Assembly: GCA_950295325.1 (NCBI GenBank)
Contig: OX485805.1
Span: forward strand, 2,852,501 to 2,916,500
Direction: 5' to 3'
DNA from: Polytrichum commune
Taxonomy: Eukaryota > Streptophyta > Polytrichopsida > Polytrichales > Polytrichaceae
Length of the DNA: 64,000 nt
Shown here one piece after another: positions 11,748-20,580 of this stretch. Position numbers and translations under genes: made by a program. The notes under the pieces are model-generated. The model did no database searches, was not told the origin of the DNA, and saw nothing but the letters and a program-made list of their open reading frames with translations. The first letter of the stretch is position 1. Each line of letters begins with the position of its first letter.

Positions 11748-13849
11748 AAGTAGCATATGGCCACCCCATTGTCTGTAACGAAAGTGCCAAAATCCCAACC
11801 ACTCTGAAAGGCCAAGGATGCCTTCTTCGGAGGCAGCTCCAGATGACAACCACCAAGAACGAATAACATGGTACTTGGTCTCAGCGTCGTCCATTGTTTT
11901 CGCGTCTTTGTAATCCTTGCATATTTGTTTGTGTTGAAATTGCAAGGATGGTTTGATATACTTTTGGGTCACCTTATCCAAGCTTGCGGACCAATGAAAA
12001 AGACATGTACGCTCACGTGCAACCATGGGTAGACTTGGATCACCATCCCCATAAATCGCCCTCACCGCATTCCAATTAGCTTGAGCACTATTACCCATAA
12101 ACCCTTTGAAGTTTACGTTTGGTACATCATTATCTGCCATGACAGCATTCAAATTTTCCCAAAAGAGAATTTGCGCTGCACCATCTTCAGATTGCATGTC
12201 ACAACACGCAATAGTCAACACTTTACAGTATCGACTGTCGTACACATGGCAAGCCATGGTCGTCCAGTCCTTCAAACGTTTGACATGGTCAAACATAATC
12301 CATGAATTCTCCATATCCCCACCGACTTGCATCCTCTTCACAAGCTTTACACCACTACCTGGAAGGTCTACAGACATCTTAAAAACAAACACTTTGTCCT
12401 TTGACTGCCCTAGGAACCGACTACCATGGACGAATTTGAAAGCAGAATGGTCTTTGAGCGCCATAATACTATCCATAGTTCCCATTCCACTACGCAAAAA
12501 ACGCTTTGATCCAGATACAAAGTTACGACAATTTGGAGAGGCAAGAGTGCTGAATTTGTCCATGACGACCTCTAGGGATGAACCAACAAAGTGATGGCCT
12601 TCGACATTTGCGGGAGATTTGAGAAGGTAATCGGCCAAGAATTGTTTGCTCGCCGCCATAACTATGGCTGAATTTTTTGCTGTGGGTGTTTTCAATACTT
12701 CATTTGCAACGCATTGGTATGCCATGTCCAATGATTCACGGCATGTGCCATTGGCCACAGGGTGATCATGTACACCAAGATGAATGCAAGCCCTAGACAT
12801 TCCAACGGATGTGGAGTGAATGTATATGATTCGAGCATTACACAAAGCAATGCACACAGGTGTGGAACGATATACCTTACATTCGACAGTGGACTTAGTA
12901 GGGGTAACAACACCCACAACAAATGGGATAGGAGTTGAACCGGCCCATTCAGTGTTGTTCCGGAGGCCCCCATTGCGATTCATGTAATCACAGTAGTCAT
13001 TATGACATTGGAGATGACCAGCACAAGTAGAGCGCCGGAAGGACAGTCCAAAGTCATTTTGGATATTCGTGGTTTGGTGGTGTACCAAGGGTGACCGTCG
13101 CACATCTTGTCCATGCCGTCCATTGAGCGACCATACGTACTTGGAGCTTTGAGTCCCACAGGAGGCAAGAGAAATAAAACATTACCATTAAAAGAAGATG
13201 GTAAGTACTTGACTTCACGAACATCTATATTGTCAAAATCAATGGATGCAAGATCGGACTTTGATCTTTTTCTTGACTTTGTCAGCTTCAAGGCATCAAC
13301 CATAGTCAACCCTGTAGATGAAGGTGAAGGGTGTAGTGGAGGACGTTGAAAAGGTGAGATTTGGGGAACCACCTTTTTGTACATAAGACCGCAAGGGGAT
13401 TTGGCTACACTTCTAAATGGAAATGGCGATGTGTTTGAAAGATCAACAGATGCACAAATGTCATCTTCTGAATCTGATAGCACAAATACACTATCATCAA
13501 GGGGTTCCACCTTAACAAGTGTCATAGAGGGAATTTGAACTGTGGATGTACCGGATTCGTTTGTCAAAATGACAGTTGAAGCTTGCATTTGAGACTCAGA
13601 AAGTCCTATCACCCTAAATGAACCAGGTCCTAAGATCCACATAAAACCAACATCAGTTCTATTTTTTGGAACCAAAATCGTTTCATACACCTCTCCATCT
13701 GAAGAGTACATCTCATGCTCTAAATACATGGTTCCTATCTGGAGGTTGAATCTCAAACTAAGTAAATCCTCTGAAACACTCACATGACCATCATCTTGGA
13801 GTGGCAAGATGAAGGGAACAAAAGATCCATGAGCTCTAATGGTAGTCAT

Positions 13850-14370
13850 GGAAAATCAAAAGAACATATGAACAACACATCACAAAAATATGGGTGAATG
13901 TTGCTTTTGTATAGAGTTGTGTGAGGAAATGAATGGAAATGAAAACGTGTGATACAATAATGGATGGAGATGAAAGCGTGTGATACATAGCATCTAATAA
14001 TATAGAAGTGGACATAATACAATAATAGTCAGAGACTATTTACGAGCAAGATATACACAAAACGGCGTCAAATACTAAAAGGATTGGTAGAAATTTAAAA
14101 TATATATGTGTGGACTGACGAAGATGTAGAAAGAATTAAAATTGGTTGGAAAAATAAATTATTGATCATTATGAATAGAACAAAGTAGGTGTCAGAAAAA
14201 TTTGGCGGATATAACAAAAATAAACATATAATGACAAACGCGTTGAAATATCTCGTTCATTGAACGCCAATTACAACATGTGATCGTAATATACGCCGGA
14301 TTTTGTAAGATAGATATATTGGAAGAATAAATGATAGTACCTGATAGAAAACATATCATAGACACCAACA
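13850..14370. promoter_or_regulatory. Transposase promoter region and divergent spacer
   Basis: On the minus strand TATACAAAA at about 13913-13905 lies some 60 bases upstream of the transposase ATG and is a reasonable TATA box. The remainder, up to the lysine-rich ORF at 14371, is AT-rich without recognised features. Confidence 0.35.
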
Positions 14371-14653
14371 ATGGTAGACGATGCAGAGAGAACACCCGTG
14401 AGGCCGAAGAGAAGACGTAGGAAAACTTTGTATTTCACTTCCGAAAAAAAGAGGTTCAAACTTAGTGTGGGAAAGAATGATGCAAAAAAGGAGGGGAAAA
14501 AAAAACTTGTTGAATACGGTAGAAGAAACTGTGAAGACACTGGATTTTGATGCGATGGAGGATGATGAAGGTGCAAAGAGCAAAGAAGATGTAGACGATC
14601 GTATATCAGAGTCCGAATTGAAGACGGGTTCAAAGAAGACGACAAACAAAAAG
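14371..14653 (+). pseudogene. Lysine-rich, NLS-like short exon; candidate first exon of the ParB/methyltransferase-like gene
   Basis: An ATG at 14371 opens MVDDAERTPVRPKRRRKTLYF, with a KRRRK nuclear-localisation-like cluster, then lysine-rich sequence up to a run of nine A. One frame over, an acidic/lysine stretch (LDFDAMEDDEGAKSKED) runs to a strong donor, AAG/GTAAGT, at 14653/14654. Splicing that donor to the acceptor at 16524 keeps an open frame into the ATG at 16535. It may therefore encode the N-terminus of the downstream gene, with the palindrome arrays in a 1.87-kb first intron. The frame break at the A run argues for decay or a homopolymer error. No family is recognised. Confidence 0.4.
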
Positions 14654-14836
14654 GTAAGTCAGTTCAATGTTCACATAATTTGATAGTGCATAAGTTGTAA
14701 GTTAGGACGGAGAACCTTGTACGTTCACTCACATGTCATGTAGTAGCAATTTATAGATGTTATAAATTGGAGAGGAGAAACCCTATACGTTAATGCACAT
14801 GGTATATAACAGAAATTTAGGAAGGCTAGAAGTCAG

Positions 14837-15225
14837 GAGGAGAACGCACAGGGTTTATAAGAGCAACTTAAGAGACGAGAAGTTGGGAGGCGAAACCATG
14901 TGCGTTAACGCACAGGGTTTATAAAAGCAACTTAAGAGGCGAGAAGTTGGGAGGTGAAACTCTGTACGTTAACGTACAGGGTTTATAAGCGCAACTTAGG
15001 AAGACCAAAGTTGGGAGGCGAAACCCTGTGCGTTAACGCACAGGGTTTGTAAGCGCAACTTAGGAAGGCCAAAGTTGGGAGGAGAAACCCTGTGCGTTAA
15101 CGCACAGGGTTTATAAGCGCAACTTAGGAAGGCCAAAGTTGGGAGGTAAAACCATGTGCGTTAGCGCACAGGGTTTGTAAGAGCAATTTAGGAAGGCCAA
15201 AAGTTGGGAGGTAAAACGACTAGGA
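14837..15225. repeat. 64-bp tandem repeat, each unit with a 22-bp palindrome
   Basis: Palindrome centres lie at 14906, 14970, 15034, 15098 and 15162, exactly 64 bp apart; more decayed units precede them from about 14700. The palindrome has arms CCCTGTGCGTT and AACGCACAGGG (perfect at 15024-15045 and 15088-15109; the others carry paired or single changes). The rest of the unit reads TTATAAGCGCAACTTAGGAA then GGCCAAAGTTGGGAGG. In the unit at 14970 both arms carry the same C/G to A/T change, preserving symmetry. Confidence 0.93.
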
Positions 15226-15668
15226 GAGCCTAAAATTAAAACAAATATCTATTGTATAAATTTAAATCGATGTTCAGAACATAGGAGCAAAAAAACTATT
15301 CAAAACGAAGTTAGAATGCAAGAAATGACAAATATGACTAGTCAAGTACTCATGCAATACGTTATAGGAGCTAGAAAATGACACAAAATAGCATAAATTT
15401 TTTTTGCCCCGAAACCCAAAATCTACGAGGTGGCCCAAAACAAGGAAATAAATAGAAGAATGAGAAAAGAAAATCATTTCAAACCAAAACAAAATATAAG
15501 AAGAATTTGTAGCTACGGAGATTTAGATAATATAGCATATTTTTGTTTTTTTTTTTGATCCCATTAGCATTTTTTCCAGATTTTACAAGTTTTGGCACAT
15601 CTACGAATTCCAGATTAAATTTTTTTTTAATTTTAAAAATAACGTTTTTTTTCAAATTCACGTCTCGG

Positions 15669-15884
15669 CCCTGTGCGTTAACGCACAGGGTCTATGTGCT
15701 AACGCACAGGCCTTATGTGCTAACGCACAAGGTGTATGCGGTAACGCATAGTGGCTAGAAAGTTGCTAGCGCAGACCCTGTGCGTTAACGCACAGGGTCT
15801 ACTTGCCTAGCTAGAGGCTTCGCAAAGTTGGGCAAGTAGACCCTGTGCGTTAACGCACAGGGTCTGCGCTGGCAACTTTCTAGC
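15669..15884. repeat. 21-bp-spaced palindromes and a 131-bp inverted repeat built of palindromes
   Basis: A perfect copy of the CCCTGTGCGTT/AACGCACAGGG palindrome at 15669-15690 is followed by three looser ones with centres 21 bp apart (15700, 15721, 15742). Bases 15754-15884 then form a large inverted repeat: 54-bp arms with about one mismatch around a loop of roughly 23 bases. Each arm contains one perfect 22-bp palindrome (centres 15786 and 15851). The structure could extrude as a cruciform. It lies upstream of a TATA box at 15938. Confidence 0.9.
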
Positions 15885-15937
15885 GGCTATGCGGGGCCAC
15901 GAAGAGCCATGCTAAATATGGCTGCAGGGACAAGTAG

Positions 15938-16038
15938 TATAAATTGCCACAACCCCAAAGCATTTAGTCTTTTTTCTCTCCTCCGTCGGATCTGAGCTCA
16001 TCGCTGCAAGCTCTCTCATCAACAGGTGCAGTACAAGG
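15938..16038 (+). promoter_or_regulatory. TATA box and leader of the ParB/methyltransferase-like gene
   Basis: TATAAA at 15938-15943 is followed about 30 bases on by a pyrimidine-rich stretch (TCTTTTTTCTCTCCTCC), typical of a plant transcription start. A leader of about 60 bases ends at a donor (CAG/GTGCAG at 16026 or AAG/GTTTGT at 16038), and the matching acceptor is TTTTAG at 16524. The leader intron contains the 32-bp palindrome array. This could be an alternative to the start exon at 14371. Confidence 0.45.
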
Positions 16039-16098
16039 TTTGTTTACACTTTCGTGGTGACTGGGTAATTGCGCATAATCAGGCGTAAATTGCGGACA

Positions 16099-16311
16099 GT
16101 TTGGGTCGGCCGACCCAAACTGTGAGTATGGTTTGGGTCGATCGACCCAAACTGTCTACCTAGTTTGGGTCGAACGACCCAAATTGTGTGCCTAGTTTGG
16201 GTCGATCGACCCAAACTGTGAGCATGGTTTGGGTCGTTCGACCCAAACCTCGCGTCCAACTTTGTTAGACCTGTAGTTTGACGCACAGACCCTGTGCGTT
16301 AACGCACAGGG
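16099..16311. repeat. 32-bp-period palindrome array, 5 units plus one of the other type, in the leader intron
   Basis: Units start at 16099, 16131, 16163, 16195 and 16227, exactly 32 bp apart. Arms are GTTTGGGTCG and CGACCCAAAC; the inner four bases (last arm base, 2-bp centre, first arm base) read GGCC, GATC, GAAC, GATC and GTTC. Three units are perfect 22-bp palindromes. Spacers are 10 bp (TGTGAGTATG, TGTCTACCTA and relatives). A perfect copy of the other palindrome type (arms CCCTGTGCGTT/AACGCACAGGG) follows at 16290-16311. Confidence 0.94.
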
Positions 16312-16534
16312 TTTGGCCTTGTAGTTTTGGGATGAGCGGCCACCCTAATCGTACAATATTTAAAGGTGCAAATGACTGTGTCTAGAATAATTTTTGTCAT
16401 TCTTCCCTGTGTTCGTGGTATTCTGTTGTTATTGTTGTTGCTATTGCTGTTGTTTTTGTAATGTTATTGCTAATGTGTTGCTACTTGTTTTGAAATATTT
16501 ATAAAACTTATTTCATTTATTTTAGGACCAATCA

Positions 16535-19500
16535 ATGGATTTGGAAAGAACGACTCCTATTTCTACTGATGATGATTCCACAATGCATTCAACTCAAGAT
16601 CGTCCATCTCAACAAGTTCATCATCATCATGACATATTGTCAAATCTTCATAATAAGAAAAAGAAAAAAAATAAATGAATCCCTCGATAATTTTGACTCG
16701 GATGAAGATAATGATGGTGACAATAAAATTTATCAAGAGAAAGTGTGGGAGCTTACGAACAAACGAAAGGTCAATTCCACTTCCACAATTTCTTCAATCC
16801 GTGCTGGACCTAATGCTCGCTTGCGTGTACCCTTGTGTCGCATGGTTCCTATGCCGATTGTGCGTCCTGCTTTGAAGGGTGACATTACTAAATTGGAGGC
16901 TGATTTTTTCAATGGTTATCGTGATGGTGACCGTGTGTTTTATATATCGGCCACCGATTCTAAGGGAAACTTTCAATTCGTGGATGATGAGGTTCGCGCA
17001 TCTTGGAGCCCAAATTGGGCTCAAGCCAATGCCCTGTTTGAATTTCAATTGGATACAAATTTGTCATTGACGTCATACAAGAACAAGATGTTTTTTATAT
17101 GGGATGGAAATCACAGATTTCTTGCTTGGAAAAATTATATTGACCGCGTATATACCGAAGATTATGAACGTCATGTCTTTGTGGATTCTATCATTTTGGC
17201 GCCCGAGCCTGACGACATTCCAAGTTTGTTGACTGCTATGCATGACATCAACAAGTAATGTTCTTACCTATTTTTTTACACTTATTTCTAGTTTATATTT
17301 TTTTTTCCAAATTATATCATCATGAATCTAATCAATTTAATGTTTCTTTTAGGTCAACCGAAAATTCTCACGTATCCACCAATTTGGTGCATACTTTATA
17401 TCGGATGCAAAGTATTGGTACCATGCCTTTGACTTCCTTCCGAAAGCAACTGGATCCAAAGAGTTATAAACGATGTGAGGAGAAGTCCGTTGAAACTTTG
17501 TATTCTTTGACACGACCAATTTTTTGGATTACATGTACAGTGTAAGTTCTTCTACCATTGCTAATATGTGCCTTATGTTTATTTACCTTCATTTTACATT
17601 ACATCTATATGAACTTATAAATATTGACTTTTGTTTGATTTTTCAGCAAGAACTTGCTGAGGCTAGCGATATTGCTTTCAACCAGTACAATGAAATTCAT
17701 CCTCTTGAACGGACATCAGACGGAGTTTCAAAAGCAATGTCCGCAGCTGTCAACAAAAAACGTGCAATGTTATCTTCTAGTTTTACGAAACAACTAGCGA
17801 TTGCCGATATCAACCTTACCTCTACTTTCCTTGAAGAAGTTAAGCACCATTGGGGTTCATTTTCGGTGCCTGAAATGCTACAAGAGAAACTTCATCGTGT
17901 TGCTGTCAGTAATGTGGATGCAGAAGTCAAAGTTGGATGGCTCAAGCTTTGGAATGGCAATAGATTTGACAAAGATGCATTGCATTTTCCGAAATCGGCC
18001 CTCTCTGATTCTGCACTTGATGATTGGTTATCAAAGTCTACATATTGGGCACAGTTGGAAAAAAAGGCTATCGAAGAGCTTCAAAGTATTCTTTCATCTC
18101 CTCTTCAGTTGCCTGCAGATGTGCCTACTCTCTCCGAGTATATCCAAACCTGGAAGTTTGCGGCTTTCAATTCAATATTCTATCGTGAATTCCAAAGCGG
18201 AAAAGTTAAAAAACACAACGGTTGGGATGAACAACCTAATATTGATCTTGCTATGAAACGTGTATTATACAGGTACAACCTAATTTTATTATTTTTTTGA
18301 TTTTTTTGATTCCATTTGTCAAATTGTCATGGAATATTTGACTTACAATATTTTTGTGTATAGGTATTTTCGATATGTTTTGATTCCACATAAATGCGTT
18401 ATAGGGGAACCTCGTTTTTTCCCAAATTGGCGTGACACTGGTGCAGAAGATTCATGCATGTTCACTACTGAGATTTATTTGAATTGGTCACTCCCACACT
18501 ATGAGGATTGTGGTTGGTATCTTGATTGTCCTAAGGATGCATGTCCGTCAAATGAGAAGACAATCCGTCAGATAAATGATGCTAAAAATGTGGATCCTCG
18601 TGATACTGCAATTTTGCAAGTACAAATTGTACAACTTAAACTTAGAGAGCCAGAACCAAAAGAGATAAAACGTCGTAAGAGGAAACATGTTCCTGAAACC
18701 AAAATACAAGATCAATCGGAAATTTCACAACATGAAGAATTGCTTGTTCTTTCCAATGATTTAGATAAGAATCCACTTGGAGGCGAAAGTCAAAGTCTGG
18801 GTGCGATGTATTGGAATTCCATTACTCAAGCACCTATGACGCTATTCATCGTGCGCCAACGAATGTTTTGAGAAAATAGTTATTCATACTGAAGAACTTT
18901 CTCACGCTCTCTTTTGCTCGATCTACTGCTGTCAAGAACAAGTCTGAAGGGGTTGAAGTAGGCCCTCCTGAGTGGATCCAATGGCGGACATTTCTTGAAA
19001 ACGTAAGTATTATTGTTTTGGTATTTTCTGTAATGTTCTTACTTTCATTTGGATTTTATTTTGTGTCTTATATTATGATATGTTGTGGTATTTCAGTTCA
19101 AAGACAATCGCGAATTTCATGTCAGGGGAAGTCCGACTCCATTTGCCGTTGACTTGGTTTTTCTGCAATTTCCCGACGGTCTTGACTTCAACCTCTCCAA
19201 TAGACCTGCTGAAATTCCTCTTTGGAATAAATATGACAAGAACTGGATGGTTGCAACAATGTCCTTGTGCAAGTCCATCTTGTCTGATGATGGCGCCCTC
19301 ATAGTATTTTCTGCTATCGATATGCAAACCAAGAAGGTTTTGAATTCAACCTTACACAACGGCAACATGAAAGTTCTAAGGACTTTTATTTGCCTCAATT
19401 CGTACATGGTGTTCAAGGATCCGGAGTCTCCAACCTACACCGTAAGTATAACATATCACAATTGTTTCTATTTAATTATTTTGGTGTTATTTGCATTGTA

Positions 19501-20352
19501 TATAGTTTTAACACAATTTATATTTTTTTGTAGACTCCGGCATTTATGGCTCATGTCTTGGTAAGGGATTTTACTACCACAAAATCCACGAGACAACCAA
19601 ACTCCACTTTTTTCGGCACTGGATTGAAAAGCAAAAACTTGCTTTTCAATTTTGTGGATGAAAAAAACATGCTTCTTCTAAAATCGGGAAGACCTTGGAG
19701 GGGGCCATATAAAAAATCGCCGCGTTTTTTTTAAGATCTTATTGAATTGTTTACACCATCGAATGGACGCGTTGTTGATTTGACATGTTCCACTGGAGCT
19801 TCTATCCTAGCAACACGCGCATGTGGCAGACATCTTCTTGCATTTGAGGGTGATAATGACATGTTTGAGCACATATTGAAACCGCTTTTGGAAAACGTTT
19901 TGAAAGAGGGGTCATCTAAAGAGAATATACAAGATCTCACAAAAGAAGATGATAACCTCTCAGATGAGGAGATGCTTGAATTTGAGTGTGAGTAAGTTTT
20001 AATACAATAAATTTTTATTCAATTCATTCGTTTCATTTAATTCATTGGTTCATTTTGATTTCTTCACATTATTTACATGTTTCATCGATTTGATTTCAGG
20101 AATACGATTGGAAAGAGGACATGTCTCCCGTTTTGGGCACATAGACAATTCCTACGAAGTCCAAGCCGTAGCCCGCGTCTCCCATCATATGCCGAGAATG
20201 TTGCAATTGCAATGTTGAATCTCGAAGATTCGGATCCAAATGAAGAATCTTGCTATAGTTCCAAAATCAATTCGCAATGCGAAGGTGCTCGAATATATAT
20301 AGATGACGAGGCAAAAGATAGTTTCATGTCTAGTGCTACTACTGATGAATAA
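16535..20352 (+). pseudogene. ParB/sulfiredoxin-like domain fused to beta-class DNA methyltransferase-like domain, broken copy
   Basis: Exons: 16535-17254, 17353-17539, 17647-18272, 18364-19002, 19097-19441, 19534-19991, 20100-20352; all introns are GT-AG with compatible phases. The N-terminus is Asp/His-rich. A ParB/Srx-like region follows (FFIWDGNHRFLAW at about 17090, then an AMHDINK stretch), then about 350 unrecognised residues. The C-terminal part has the beta-class amino-MTase order: VDLVFLQFPDGLDF in the motif IV place, SILSDDGALIVFSA, then SPRFF..LIELF and RVVDLTCSTGASILA...GRHLLAFEGDNDMF (motif I, SAM binding). The catalytic D/S-P-P-Y is not evident, so activity is doubtful. Damage: a shift at the A run near 16668, two or three shifts between 18830 and 18930, and an in-frame TAA at 19732. 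Family assignment rests on motif order only. The role is likely DNA recognition or modification serving the transposon. Confidence 0.5.
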
Positions 20353-20570
20353 ATTTTTGGACTTCATGTTGTTTATCCTTCTCAACCCTCTTATTACTAA
20401 ACCCTAAAATCATCATTTTTAAGGCCACAATTCCACAGTTATAGGATATTGGTGGCCCTATTACCAAAATTTTCATCTTCCTCACTGCTCATAAGTTACC
20501 GCTCATCGCTCACCGCTCATCGCTCACCGCTCATCGCTCACCGCTCACCGCTCATAAGATAGCACTCCCC
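20353..20570. repeat. 3' flank and right terminal inverted repeat of the MULE
   Basis: About 120 bases of 3' UTR-like sequence are followed from about 20480 by CACTGCTCATAAGTTACCGC and then repeated CTCATCG/CTCACCG units up to CTCATAAGATAGCACTCCCC, which ends at 20570. This is the inverse of the left terminus. Confidence 0.8.
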
Positions 20571-20580
20571 CTTGCCCCTT

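Larger units (their letters stand above)
10049..13849 (-). pseudogene. MULE-type transposase with zinc finger and SWIM finger, one frameshift
   Basis: Reading leftwards, the frame opens at 13849, shifts by one base near 13066, continues to 11748, is spliced (GTAAGT donor, intron 11417-11747), and ends at 10049; about 1,160 residues. The N-terminal 250 residues are acidic and unrecognised. At the frameshift lies DGHPW, followed by STCAGHLQCHNDYCDY, a Cys pattern like the WRKY/GCM-type finger of some MULE transposases. The central part has IMFDH, then FMGNSAQANWNAV, then CLFHW, matching the DDE core order; the second acidic residue appears replaced by Asn (GNS). The last exon ends in a SWIM finger, CTCPDF...YCKHL. 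This is the element's mobility gene. The single-base shift makes this copy probably inactive, unless it is an assembly error. Confidence 0.75.
9143..20570. mobile_element. Mutator-like element with two divergent genes and palindrome arrays
   Basis: This 11.4-kb element is bounded by imperfect inverted repeats. The left end starts GAGGGAAGCTATCTTATGAG, and the right end read inwards starts GGGGAGTGCTATCTTATGAG. Both continue into runs of GAGCGGT/GAGCGAT. It is flanked by a perfect 10-bp duplication, CTTGCCCCTT, at 9133-9142 and 20571-20580; 9-10 bp is the usual length for Mutator-like elements. Taking out the element and one duplication restores the LINE reading frame without a gap. Inside are a minus-strand transposase gene (10049-13849), a plus-strand ParB/methyltransferase-like gene (16535-20352), and several palindrome arrays between and within them. 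Confidence 0.9.

Noticed and set aside
16099-16248. Regular 32-bp repeats with similar spacing resemble a CRISPR array
   Set aside because: Spacers are only 10 bp and partly shared, the repeats are palindromes inside a plant transposon intron, and no cas genes are present.
16099-16311. Calling the palindromes parS sites
   Set aside because: The ParB-like domain assignment is itself tentative, and ParB family N-terminal domains do not by themselves read parS; only a binding-site hypothesis is justified.
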